The position numbers were made by a program, and so were the translations under genes. From SABI01 sp028532915 (GTDB taxonomy: Bacteria; Spirochaetota; Spirochaetia; Sphaerochaetales; Sphaerochaetaceae): a stretch of DNA of 64,000 nt. Below the pieces are notes generated by a model that was not told the DNA's origin, made no database searches, and saw only the letters and a list, made by a program, of their open reading frames with translations. How positions within the stretch are numbered: the first letter of the stretch is position 1; the number at the start of each line of letters is the position of its first letter. Positions 33,576 through 41,698 of this stretch are shown here, piece after piece. The stretch spans positions 1,240,001 through 1,304,000 of the forward strand of contig OY781923.1 of the NCBI GenBank assembly GCA_963677225.1, read 5' to 3'.

Positions 33576-34323
33576 AGTCCTGCTTGCAGGTGAATCATGG
33601 ATGAGTCAGAGCACTCACCATAAGGGATTTGATTATTTCAGCTCCTCCACGTTCGAGACGGGACATCAGTATCTGCTCGACGCATTCGAGCAGGACGGAG
33701 AGATAGTGTGCACGCATCTGTGTGCACACGAGGTTCCCCAAAAATTCCCGAAATCTCTGGATGAGCTTAAACAGTTCGATGTGGTGATTCTCAGCGATAT
33801 AGGTTCCAATTCGCTTCTGCTCACAAAAGAGGTTTTCCTCGAAGGTAAAAAAGGGGTGAACCGCCTTGAACTGCTCAAAGAGTATGTCGGCGAAGGGGGC
33901 GGATTCTGTATGGCCGGAGGATATCTCTCATTCGCGGGATTCGAGGCGAAGGCAAAGTACTATCGCACTGCCGTAGAAGAGATTCTGCCGGTTTCGATAT
34001 TCCCCTTTGACGACAGAGTGGAAACTCCCGAAGGGTGCTTCGTCGTGATAGAAGATGAGGATCATCCGGTCCTGGAAGGTATAGACGAGTTCCCCTCTTA
34101 TCTGCTGGGTTATCAGGAAGTTACGCTGAAAGATGATTCTTGCCTGATCGCATCCACCGATAAAGGAGATCCGCTCCTTGCACTAATAGATTACGGGAAG
34201 GGACGGTCTTTAGCATGGACCAGCGATATCGGACCTCACTGGTGTCCTCATGAGTTTGCATCTTCCCCTGCTTTCAAAAGATTCTGGCAGCGGTCCGTCC
34301 GTTATCTGGCCAAGAGGATTTGA
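33553..34323 (+). CDS. Glutamine amidotransferase-like protein (GATase1-like)
   Basis: A 256-residue cytoplasmic protein with a class I GATase-like fold as in the DUF1355/GATase1-like family. It shows FDVVILSDIGSNSLLL, GGGFCMAGGYLSF, with Cys119 at the nucleophile-elbow position, and SLAWTSDIGPHWCP near the end. Members often sit beside sugar ABC transporters, as here, where the gene overlaps permease 2 by 23 bases and ends the operon. Its reaction is unknown; processing of the imported compound is a reasonable guess. Confidence 0.7.
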   Translation: MEQRKKIEVLLAGESWMSQSTHHKGFDYFSSSTFETGHQYLLDAFEQDGEIVCTHLCAHEVPQKFPKSLDELKQFDVVILSDIGSNSLLLTKEVFLEGKKGVNRLELLKEYVGEGGGFCMAGGYLSFAGFEAKAKYYRTAVEEILPVSIFPFDDRVETPEGCFVVIEDEDHPVLEGIDEFPSYLLGYQEVTLKDDSCLIASTDKGDPLLALIDYGKGRSLAWTSDIGPHWCPHEFASSPAFKRFWQRSVRYLAKRI

Positions 34324-34426
34324 ACCACTCGAAATATCTAAAAAAAAGGCAAATCAAGAGTATAATTATCAGTGTTTGTTGACCTTTCACCCGCATAATA
34401 CTAGACTGGATACGGTTGTTTTTATC

Positions 34427-34432
34427 TATAAT
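34427..34432 (+). promoter_or_regulatory. Candidate -10 box for transketolase
   Basis: Perfect TATAAT 37 bases before the start codon, without a convincing -35 at 17 bases. A second option is TTGACC (34379-34384), 17-base spacer, TAGACT (34402-34407). The 145-base interval before the gene is A/T rich and shows no terminator. Confidence 0.45.
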
Positions 34433-34468
34433 AATCCAAAGAAAATAAAAAAGTAGAGGGAGAAAAGA

Positions 34469-36466
34469 ATGGACAACAGAACGTTAGCGAACGCAATTAG
34501 AATTCTCAGTATGGATGGGGTCCAGAAAGCGAACAGCGGACATCCCGGCGCTCCGATGGGAATGGCTGATATCGCGCAGGTCGTATTCAGAAAAGTCATG
34601 AATCATAATCCGATGAATCCTTCATGGGCAGACAGAGATAGATTCGTATTGTCGAACGGACACGGGTCGATGCTCCTTTATTCATTGCTGCACCTGAGCG
34701 GATATGATCTGCCCCTGGATGAACTCAAGAATTTCAGACAGCTTCATTCAAAGACTGCAGGCCATCCTGAATACAAGGTGACTCCCGGAGTAGAGACCAC
34801 CACAGGTCCTCTCGGTCAGGGAATAGCGAATGCAGTCGGTATGGCGATGGCTGAGAAGATGCTCGCAGCGAAGTTCAACAAAGAAGGCTACGATATCATC
34901 GATCACTATACATACACATTCCTCGGTGACGGCTGTATGATGGAAGGAATCAGTCATGAAGTCGCATCTCTTGCCGGAACATGGAAGCTGGGTAAATTGA
35001 TCGCGCTTTATGATGACAATGGAATCAGTATCGACGGAGAGGTGGACGGATGGTTCACAGATGATACTGCAGGCCGTTTCAGATCCTACAATTGGCATGT
35101 GATCACCGGTGTAGACGGACATGACAGCGAGGCGATCGAGAAGGCCATTGAAGAGGCTAAGTCCGTTACCGATAAACCTTCTCTCATCTGCTGCAAGACC
35201 GTGATCGGATACGGATCACCTCACAAACAGGGCAAGGAAGACTGTCACGGAGCACCACTCGGTGTCGATGAGGTTGTTCTTACCAGAAAGGCATTGAACT
35301 GGGAATACGATGAACCGTTCTATATCCCCGAAGAGATCTACAAGCTGTGGGACTGCAGAGAAAAGGGTTCCAGGGCCGAAACCGAATGGAACGACAAGTT
35401 TAAAGAGTATGAGAAAGCCTATCCGCAAGAAGCAAAGGAACTGAAACGTCGACTCGACGGCAAGTGTGAAGAGGGCTGGGAAGAACAGTTTGATTCTGTT
35501 ATCGAATCGTGGCAGAAAGAGGGAATCAAGGTCGCATCCAGAAAAGCCTCACAGATGGCTCTGAATGTTCTTACCCCGATGGTTCAGGAATTTGTCGGTG
35601 GTTCAGCAGACCTCGCACCTTCGAACCTGACGATGAGCTCCGCCTCAAAGTCGATCACGAAGGATGATTATTCCGGTAACTACATCCATTACGGTGTAAG
35701 AGAATTCGGAATGTCTGCGATCATGAACGGCATGGCGCTCCACGGAGGTTTCCTCCCGTACGGCGGAACCTTCCTCATCTTCATGGAATACGCGAAAAAT
35801 GCCATCAGAATGGCAGCTCTCATGGGACTTCATGTGGTGTACGTTTTCACACATGATTCGATCGGATTGGGTGAAGATGGACCTACACACCAGCCGGTAG
35901 AACAGATCACGATGCTCCGCATCACTCCTAATATGACTTCCTGGAGGCCCTGTGATGCTGTCGAGACGGCTGTAGCATGGAAAGAAGCGGTGAAGAGAGA
36001 CGACGGTCCCAGTGCTCTGATCCTCAGCAGACAGAATCTCGAACCTCAGCCGAGAGATAAGACTCAGCTTGAAAACATTTCCAAAGGCGCATATGTTCTT
36101 TCCGATTGTGACGGGGAAGCTGATGTGATTCTGATCGGAACCGGAAGCGAGGTCGCTCTCGCACAGGATGCGGCAGCACGATTGAAGGATGAGAATGTGA
36201 AAGTAAGAGTCGTCTCGATGCCTTCTCCCGAAGTCTTCGAGAAACAGAGCGATGATTACAAGAAGTCCGTTCTTCCTTGTCAGGTTACAAAAAGAGTGGC
36301 AGTAGAGGCCGCACACTGTGATTTCTGGTACAAATATGTGGGCCTGGAAGGAAAGGTCATCGGAATGAGATCTTTCGGTGAATCGGCTCCTGCAGGTCAG
36401 CTGTATCAGCTGTTCAATATCACAAGTGATGCAGTGTATGAAGCTGCGAAATCTGTACTGAACTAG
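34469..36466 (+). CDS. tkt: Transketolase
   Basis: Thiamine-diphosphate enzyme of the pentose phosphate pathway, 665 residues, full length. N-terminal substrate and TPP region: QKANSGHPGAPMGMADIAQV, RDRFVLSNGHGSMLLY, HPEYKVTPGVETTTGPLGQG; TPP/Mg motif GDGCMMEGISHEVASLAG...DDNGISIDG; pyrimidine domain VREFGMSAIMNGMALHGG and THDSIGLGEDGPTHQPVEQ. It has its own promoter region and a terminator. It can accept xylulose 5-phosphate from the polyol operon at 46593-55043. Confidence 0.97.
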   Translation: MDNRTLANAIRILSMDGVQKANSGHPGAPMGMADIAQVVFRKVMNHNPMNPSWADRDRFVLSNGHGSMLLYSLLHLSGYDLPLDELKNFRQLHSKTAGHPEYKVTPGVETTTGPLGQGIANAVGMAMAEKMLAAKFNKEGYDIIDHYTYTFLGDGCMMEGISHEVASLAGTWKLGKLIALYDDNGISIDGEVDGWFTDDTAGRFRSYNWHVITGVDGHDSEAIEKAIEEAKSVTDKPSLICCKTVIGYGSPHKQGKEDCHGAPLGVDEVVLTRKALNWEYDEPFYIPEEIYKLWDCREKGSRAETEWNDKFKEYEKAYPQEAKELKRRLDGKCEEGWEEQFDSVIESWQKEGIKVASRKASQMALNVLTPMVQEFVGGSADLAPSNLTMSSASKSITKDDYSGNYIHYGVREFGMSAIMNGMALHGGFLPYGGTFLIFMEYAKNAIRMAALMGLHVVYVFTHDSIGLGEDGPTHQPVEQITMLRITPNMTSWRPCDAVETAVAWKEAVKRDDGPSALILSRQNLEPQPRDKTQLENISKGAYVLSDCDGEADVILIGTGSEVALAQDAAARLKDENVKVRVVSMPSPEVFEKQSDDYKKSVLPCQVTKRVAVEAAHCDFWYKYVGLEGKVIGMRSFGESAPAGQLYQLFNITSDAVYEAAKSVLN

Positions 36467-36482
36467 TCAGTTCTGAAAGCGG

Positions 36483-36514
36483 TGGGTATCCAATAGAGGA
36501 TGCCCATTTTTTTT
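36483..36514 (+). terminator. Terminator after tkt
   Basis: TGGGTATCC (36483-36491), loop AATAGA, GGATGCCCA (36498-36506) with one G-U pair, then eight T residues. Confidence 0.88.
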
Positions 36515-36573
36515 CGAGTCAATAAACAAAAATGATAGCACTTTTGAAATGGTTATGAAAAATAGATCCCCTA

Positions 36574-36582
36574 TGATATAAT
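36574..36582 (+). promoter_or_regulatory. Extended -10 promoter of the amidase gene
   Basis: TGATATAAT (36574-36582) is an extended -10 (TGn-TATAAT). The expected start near 36589 leaves a leader of about 12 bases that consists of little more than the Shine-Dalgarno AGGGAG. No strong -35 is needed for this promoter class. Confidence 0.6.
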
Positions 36583-36600
36583 CACAGTATAGGGAGCTTT

Positions 36601-37383
36601 ATGAATATAGCATTATCAACGGTACCAACTGTATGGCAGGAGGTTAGGAGAAATAAGATCCTCTGTGAACACGATATTGCGTTGTCATCCTCTTCAGGTT
36701 GTGATCTGATCGTGTTTCCTGAAATGACTCTGACCGGGTTCGGAAAAGAGAGTCTCGAGAATGAGAGGGTAGCAGGCTCTTATCATTTCTTTCTAACTCT
36801 CGCCCTCATCCACCATATCCACATCCTTTTCGGATGGGGCCGCTATGAAGAGGGCCGCTATTACAACAGTGCGACACTCTGCAGCGACAAGGGGATAGAA
36901 CTGTTTACCTATGACAAGATCCATCCGTTCTCATATGCACACGAAGATGAGTATATCACCGGAGGCAAATACCTGTGCGACGCTGAAGTTGGCGGGGTCT
37001 CCATATCGCCGGCGATCTGTTATGATCTCCGGTTTCCGGAACTGTACAGGGCTGTATCCAAACATTCGGATGCCGTGATAACGATCGCATCCTGGCCCGA
37101 TTCAAGAGAAGACCATTTTGCATCACTGCTGAAAGCGAGGGCTATCGAGAATCAGATGTTCTCGGTAGGAGTGAACAGAGGCGGAGTTGATGATGAGGGG
37201 AATTCCTACAGAGGGACACCTTATGTGTTCGCACCCGACGGATCAGCCGTCGAGGGAGAGTGTCTTCATTCGAATCTCCACCGGTTTCCTCTGGATGAGA
37301 AGACTGTTTCTCGCGCAAGATCTACATTTCCGGCTCTTGGTGATCGTAAAGATTCTCTGTATCAGAAATGGTACAAGAAATAG
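36601..37383 (+). CDS. Nitrilase-superfamily amidohydrolase (omega-amidase-like)
   Basis: 260-residue carbon-nitrogen hydrolase with the full Glu-Lys-Cys triad: FPEMTLTGF (Glu41), TYDKIHPF (Lys106), AICYDLRFPELY (Cys140), and the later WPDSRxxHF and RAIENQ segments. The pattern matches the YafV/Nit2 omega-amidase branch, which hydrolyses alpha-ketoglutaramate-type amides, but the substrate is not proven. It appears monocistronic with a promoter at 36574. Confidence 0.85.
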   Translation: MNIALSTVPTVWQEVRRNKILCEHDIALSSSSGCDLIVFPEMTLTGFGKESLENERVAGSYHFFLTLALIHHIHILFGWGRYEEGRYYNSATLCSDKGIELFTYDKIHPFSYAHEDEYITGGKYLCDAEVGGVSISPAICYDLRFPELYRAVSKHSDAVITIASWPDSREDHFASLLKARAIENQMFSVGVNRGGVDDEGNSYRGTPYVFAPDGSAVEGECLHSNLHRFPLDEKTVSRARSTFPALGDRKDSLYQKWYKK

Positions 37384-37428
37384 TGGAAATTTTATAAATT
37401 ACTCTCATCAGTTTCGATAATTATGATA

Positions 37429-37434
37429 TATAAT
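37429..37434 (+). promoter_or_regulatory. -10 box of the gene at 37442, predicted leaderless
   Basis: Perfect TATAAT seven bases before a GTG start codon that has no Shine-Dalgarno. The -35 is weak. An overlapping TATGAT at 37422-37427 is the alternative. Confidence 0.5.
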
Positions 37435-37441
37435 TCACTTT

Positions 37442-38014
37442 GTGAAAAAGACCCGACGATATTATGAAAATATTTACCGCACTGATTCGCTGACCAACCG
37501 GGTCATCATCGATGTGAGTATGGACCGCTATCTGGATTATTTCCATCAATGGGATAACTCCATCATCAGAAAACGGGATCTTCATCCCGATCTGGCCGGG
37601 TTCTTTGACAGCTGTTCACATGAAATACCGTTGAGCAGGCGTCTGAAGATCGTATTCACAATTAAAAAAATAGAAGAGGATCCCAAGAAAGAGGCAAATA
37701 TCACCAGCAGCTATTATCATTATTACCATTCTAATCTTCAGTTCGTAGAGCATGATATTTTTAAGAAGGTCAGACTTGCCGTGATTGTCGCCGTAATCGC
37801 TGCTGCTTTCATCTCTATGCATTATATGATCAAAAACCCGATAAACAACATCTACATCTCAAGGATAATCGAAGACGGGATTCTTATCGGAGGGTGGGTC
37901 TTCATGTGGGAGGCTTTCCATATCATTGCCTTTCAGATGCTTGAGCCTTTGAGGAGAAGAAGAGAGCTTAAACGTTTTCTGGATGCGGTTCTTACCTTCG
38001 ATACGTGCGGCTAG
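37442..38014 (+). CDS. Uncharacterised membrane protein
   Basis: 190 residues from a GTG start. The N-terminal 110 residues are soluble and charged (NRVIIDVSMDRYLDYFHQWD, RKRDLHPDLAGFF); two hydrophobic helices follow (about 118-136 and 149-165), then a basic tail RRRRELKRF. Similar proteins with a DRYLDYFHxWD-type N-terminus occur across anaerobic bacteria, to my recollection, but have no assigned function. No ribosome-binding site is seen, consistent with a leaderless mRNA. It ends three bases before a convergent transporter. Confidence 0.7.
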   Translation: MKKTRRYYENIYRTDSLTNRVIIDVSMDRYLDYFHQWDNSIIRKRDLHPDLAGFFDSCSHEIPLSRRLKIVFTIKKIEEDPKKEANITSSYYHYYHSNLQFVEHDIFKKVRLAVIVAVIAAAFISMHYMIKNPINNIYISRIIEDGILIGGWVFMWEAFHIIAFQMLEPLRRRRELKRFLDAVLTFDTCG

Positions 38015-38017
38015 GTT

Positions 38018-38887
38018 CTACCGTTTCTCTTTCGCATGATACAGGCTGTTTCCCGTGATTGCTAAAATAACGAGAACGGCACCGGGCAGAAAGTTCTGCT
38101 GAGGTTGTTCACCGAGAAAAATCCAGACCCAGCAGATTCCCAAGACGGTCTCGCTTGAATTGATGAGAGCCGCCTCTGATGAGCGGATGTACCGTGTCCC
38201 GGTGGCTATCATCGTCTGAGAGAAGGGGATTACGAACAAACCAAGGAGGGCAAGAGGGATCAGAGCCTGACCTTCAATAGCCAGACCTCCACCCGATATG
38301 ATCAAAGCAAGCAGACTCCCTGTCATACCGCCTATCATGACCGAGGCCGGTCTGCTCATGTTCTTGTGCGCTCTTAGATACGAAAGATTGCATCCCAGAA
38401 AGAGAGGGGTCGAGAGTGCAAAAAGGAATCCTCTGATATCCATATCGCCGAAGCCGTCTTTGTAGATGTACCAGATCCCTATGATGGCAATCACCGCAGC
38501 TATGATCGTGACGACAGAAGGACGGCTCTTGTAGAAGATCGATGCGAAAGCGGAGGCGAACAGTGGCGCAAGTGCTATCAGAACGAGAGTATTGGCGGCT
38601 CCTGCAGTCTGCACTCCGAGGGTAAAGCCCATCCCGCTTATTCCCCACATGATTCCGCTGAGAACCATCGGCAGTCCACCATCTTTCAATGTCTGAATGG
38701 AATTTTTTTTCTGGGTGGCGAAGAAGATGGTGGTAATCGATATGAAAGTGAACAATGCCCGATAGAAAACTGCTGTTATCCCGCTGGTTCCCGAAAGTCT
38801 GATGAGAAGAGCATCGAAACTCAATACGATAACACCTGTTATCGCAATACATAGACCCTTTAAATACTGCTGCTTCTCATTTCCCAT
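38018..38887 (-). CDS. EamA-type drug/metabolite transporter
   Basis: 289 residues with ten predicted membrane helices arranged as two EamA repeats of five. Sequence features include IVLSFDALLIRLSG in helix 1, AVFYRALFTF after it and GSLLALIISGG, VLGICWVWIFLGEQP in the second repeat, the latter a typical EamA ending. Substrate unknown. A weak Shine-Dalgarno (AGGTC) precedes the ATG. About 100 bases without clear features separate it from the next minus-strand gene. Confidence 0.87.
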   Translation of the reverse strand: MGNEKQQYLKGLCIAITGVIVLSFDALLIRLSGTSGITAVFYRALFTFISITTIFFATQKKNSIQTLKDGGLPMVLSGIMWGISGMGFTLGVQTAGAANTLVLIALAPLFASAFASIFYKSRPSVVTIIAAVIAIIGIWYIYKDGFGDMDIRGFLFALSTPLFLGCNLSYLRAHKNMSRPASVMIGGMTGSLLALIISGGGLAIEGQALIPLALLGLFVIPFSQTMIATGTRYIRSSEAALINSSETVLGICWVWIFLGEQPQQNFLPGAVLVILAITGNSLYHAKEKR

Positions 38888-38985
38888 ACTGACCTGCTTT
38901 TTTATGTGTGTGTCTTGTGATACTAATACGAATCAATAGGGAGAACAAGAGGGAAAGTCTCCCTCCTGTTTATCTCTTTCATCTT

Positions 38986-40068
38986 CTATCCGATCTGTAC
39001 AGAGACGGAAACATACTTTGTCCGCTGATAGAAATAGTTGAGCAGGGGAAGTCTTCCGTCATGATAGGTTACCAGAATCAGAGCTCTGTGAAGACTGTCG
39101 ATATCGAAGAGGTCGAGCCCGGCGGTGAATGTATATTCTCTTTCCCACGGATTGTCCTCATCGTACATACCGATCTGATGCATCGTCTGACCATCCTGAT
39201 GCAGTTTTAGATCTCCTGAAAGGACAAGTCCGATCTGTCGTGTCAGGGCGATCTCATATGAAATGCCGCTCTGAAGGGTCCATGCCTTGTAGGAATCGGG
39301 ATATACTGAGGCCGGGACGTTCTCATTATCTGCGGCGATGGGGTTGAGAGGCTGTCCGTTTGAAGGTTTCAGTACCCATGAAGGGATATGGACTGAAGGT
39401 CCCATCCATGTGTTCAGTCTCGGTCTGGTCGCTTCGAATTTCACGTGAAGATTCTTCACCGGTTCCACGCTCACCCCCAGAAACAGATTGTTGTCTCTGG
39501 TATAGCTGAGAAGCTCTCTTTTTTCGCCGCCGTTGACCGAGACATAATTATCGATTGTCTCATCTCCGTAGTGTCCGCTATAGTGTTGAAGTCCGAATTT
39601 GACCGTGAATAGATCGAAAAGCTGCAGCTGGGGTCCGAAAAAGAATATCCCGTCGAATCCGAGGTTATCGGCACCCCCGAATCCCTGGAAGATCGAATTG
39701 AGCGAGCCCGAGAAGGCAAGCTCCATCTGTGCTTTTTTCCGGAAGAGTCCGAGTCTGAACACACTCACATCAACACCGGTCTTCAGCCTGGCATACAGGT
39801 TCTCATCTTCATATTTTCCGTCAGTGAAGATCGGAAGATCTTCGTATTGTCCGCTGGAATCTTCTGGATATGCCCTTACAGTTCTGGGCTGTCCTTCCTG
39901 GATCATCATGATCTCCAGCGTACTGGCGGCATTGAACAGGTCGCTGGGAGACTGGTAGTACAGTGATTTTGAGTTGAACATCTGAAATGACAGGAATGCA
40001 TCATCTGATGCCGATAACAGAGGAAGACAGCAGAGAATGATACAGATAGTGACGAGTAATTTTTTCAT
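38986..40068 (-). CDS. Outer-membrane beta-barrel-like protein A (DUF1207-like)
   Basis: 360 residues with a signal peptide (MKKLLVTICIILCCLPLLSA). The mature part alternates strand-like segments rich in Tyr, Phe and Gly, with FGLQHYSGHYGDETIDN and a C-terminal PLLNYFYQRTKYVSVSVQIG. The (Q/H)H(Y/F)SGH.GDE motif recalls the DUF1207 family, though I could not confirm this. It is probably an outer-membrane protein. CGGAG precedes the ATG. Its paralogue lies 35 bases upstream, so they form a tandem pair. Confidence 0.7.
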   Translation of the reverse strand: MKKLLVTICIILCCLPLLSASDDAFLSFQMFNSKSLYYQSPSDLFNAASTLEIMMIQEGQPRTVRAYPEDSSGQYEDLPIFTDGKYEDENLYARLKTGVDVSVFRLGLFRKKAQMELAFSGSLNSIFQGFGGADNLGFDGIFFFGPQLQLFDLFTVKFGLQHYSGHYGDETIDNYVSVNGGEKRELLSYTRDNNLFLGVSVEPVKNLHVKFEATRPRLNTWMGPSVHIPSWVLKPSNGQPLNPIAADNENVPASVYPDSYKAWTLQSGISYEIALTRQIGLVLSGDLKLHQDGQTMHQIGMYDEDNPWEREYTFTAGLDLFDIDSLHRALILVTYHDGRLPLLNYFYQRTKYVSVSVQIG

Positions 40069-40103
40069 ATTCGCTCCGATAAGTAGTGATTCGGTTTTTT
40101 TTC

Positions 40104-41192
40104 TCAGCCGCCGATGGCAAGGCCGAAGACGACGTATTGTGATCGTTTATAGAAATAGTTGAGAAGAGGAAACCTTCCGTTCACATAATAACCTTCAAGG
40201 CGGAATTTACGGTCGAGGAGCCCCTGATTGAATTCGAAACCTCCACCAACACTATAGGTTATCTCCCACGGATTATCGGGTGAATATTCGTCGACCTGAT
40301 GTTCTGTCTGTCCGTCCTGGTGAAACTGAATGTCACCTGCGAAGAATACAGATCCGAACGATCTGACCGGCAGTCGCAGCTCGCTTCCCGCCTGAAGTCT
40401 CCATGCTCTGTAGGATTCATCGTATTCGACTGTTGAATCGACACCTTCCTGACCCGTTATGTAGTCCTGCTGATTCGTTGCGGTTGAACCCGGTTTCACC
40501 GTGTAGGACGGTACGTGGACACCAGGTCTGATCCATGCCGAGCTCTTGGGCAGTTCCGCCGATCCGTAAATCCTAATCATCTCGTTGGGTTCGAACGAGA
40601 CGGAAGCAAGCCAGGAATTTCCTCTGGTATATTCGACCAGCCGTGTTTCATCCCAGTCGATGTCATCGTTTTCTTCTATGAGGCTTTTGAGAGTCTCATC
40701 ACCCCAGTGGCCCGAGAAGTGGTGGAAGCCGAACTGCATCGCAAGTTTGTCAAAGAGCCTCACTGTCACTCCAGCACCGTAGAATCCGTCAAATCCGAGA
40801 GTGTCGGTAGATCCGTAGTTCTGAAATACCGTATTTACACCACCGTTGAGATAACCTTCGATCTGAAACCAGTCGACCGAAAGGCGGCACAGACCGATAT
40901 TCGCAGCACTTTTGAGCTGATAAAAATCGTGATTATCTTCATAGGAACGATCTTCGAACGGGACTTCGACATATTGATTGGTCTCAGAGTCTGCAATCAG
41001 TATCCCGCGGGGAACTCCATCTTCATTTAAAACAGAGAACGGACGGAAGGATGTCGAATTGGAATACGGGTCGGCGAGAAATTCTCTGAACAGAGGGTCT
41101 ATAGGAGCCGCTTCGAATACGATAGATCCGAAAATCGTTCCGATTAGCACAGCGGACAATCCAAAAGCACAAATTAGACGTTTAATTGACAT
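40104..41192 (-). CDS. Outer-membrane beta-barrel-like protein B, paralogue of A
   Basis: 362 residues from ATG 41192, signal peptide MSIKRLICAFGLSAVLIGTIFG. It shares with protein A the core FGFHHFSGHWGDETLKS, the GSTDTLGFDGFYG stretch, FAGDIQFHQDGQTEHQVDEY with a following DNPWE, and the end PLLNYFYKRSQYVVFGLAIGG. An in-frame TTG at 41225 would add 11 polar residues before the signal peptide, so ATG is chosen. The gene pair probably arose by tandem duplication. Confidence 0.7.
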   Translation of the reverse strand: MSIKRLICAFGLSAVLIGTIFGSIVFEAAPIDPLFREFLADPYSNSTSFRPFSVLNEDGVPRGILIADSETNQYVEVPFEDRSYEDNHDFYQLKSAANIGLCRLSVDWFQIEGYLNGGVNTVFQNYGSTDTLGFDGFYGAGVTVRLFDKLAMQFGFHHFSGHWGDETLKSLIEENDDIDWDETRLVEYTRGNSWLASVSFEPNEMIRIYGSAELPKSSAWIRPGVHVPSYTVKPGSTATNQQDYITGQEGVDSTVEYDESYRAWRLQAGSELRLPVRSFGSVFFAGDIQFHQDGQTEHQVDEYSPDNPWEITYSVGGGFEFNQGLLDRKFRLEGYYVNGRFPLLNYFYKRSQYVVFGLAIGG

Positions 41193-41319
41193 TTTTATGT
41201 GTTTTCCTTTTGTGATGTTTTCCAATAACTATAAAACATCTGCTTGATTTATACAAGAATAGCGCCTTTAAATAGAAAGGTTTTAAATATGTAATGGGAT
41301 AACATTCTTACTGCTGCCG

Positions 41320-41658
41320 TTACAATGTGATTATATCGTAGCCATTTTCAATATATGAAGAGAAAGATGGATGACCGCTCATGTCACCGCCTACAGGAAG
41401 GTTTGACCGTTCATTATACTCAAGAACACCGAGTTTTGCGGAACATCCTCTGCATATGCAGTCTATCAGCTTCAGATCGACAACCTTTTTGAATAGAGGA
41501 TTGGAGGATTCCGTCATTGTCTGCACGAGTTTTACAGACTCTCCTTCCAATACAACTTTCACTTCATATCCTTTTTCATGAAGGTCGAGTGCATTGAGCA
41601 GTACATGGACAAAACAGTTCGAATTACCGTTGAATGCGAACAATACATATTTTTTCAT
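41320..41658 (-). CDS. DsrE-family-like small protein
   Basis: 112 residues from ATG 41658 (an in-frame upstream start would overlap the NDK-like gene). It starts KKYVLFAFNGNSNCFVHVLLNALDL, a DsrE/F-like beta-alpha unit, and holds a Cys-rich DCICRGCSAKLGV where sulfur-relay relatives carry the active Cys. Single-subunit DsrE-like proteins of this type are found in many anaerobes; role unknown, possibly sulfur or selenium transfer. It follows the NDK-like paralogue by 40 bases on the same strand and is likely cotranscribed. Confidence 0.7.
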   Translation of the reverse strand: MKKYVLFAFNGNSNCFVHVLLNALDLHEKGYEVKVVLEGESVKLVQTMTESSNPLFKKVVDLKLIDCICRGCSAKLGVLEYNERSNLPVGGDMSGHPSFSSYIENGYDIITL

Positions 41659-41698
41659 ACATCTTACCCTTAATATATTATCTCTTACTTTTATACAC

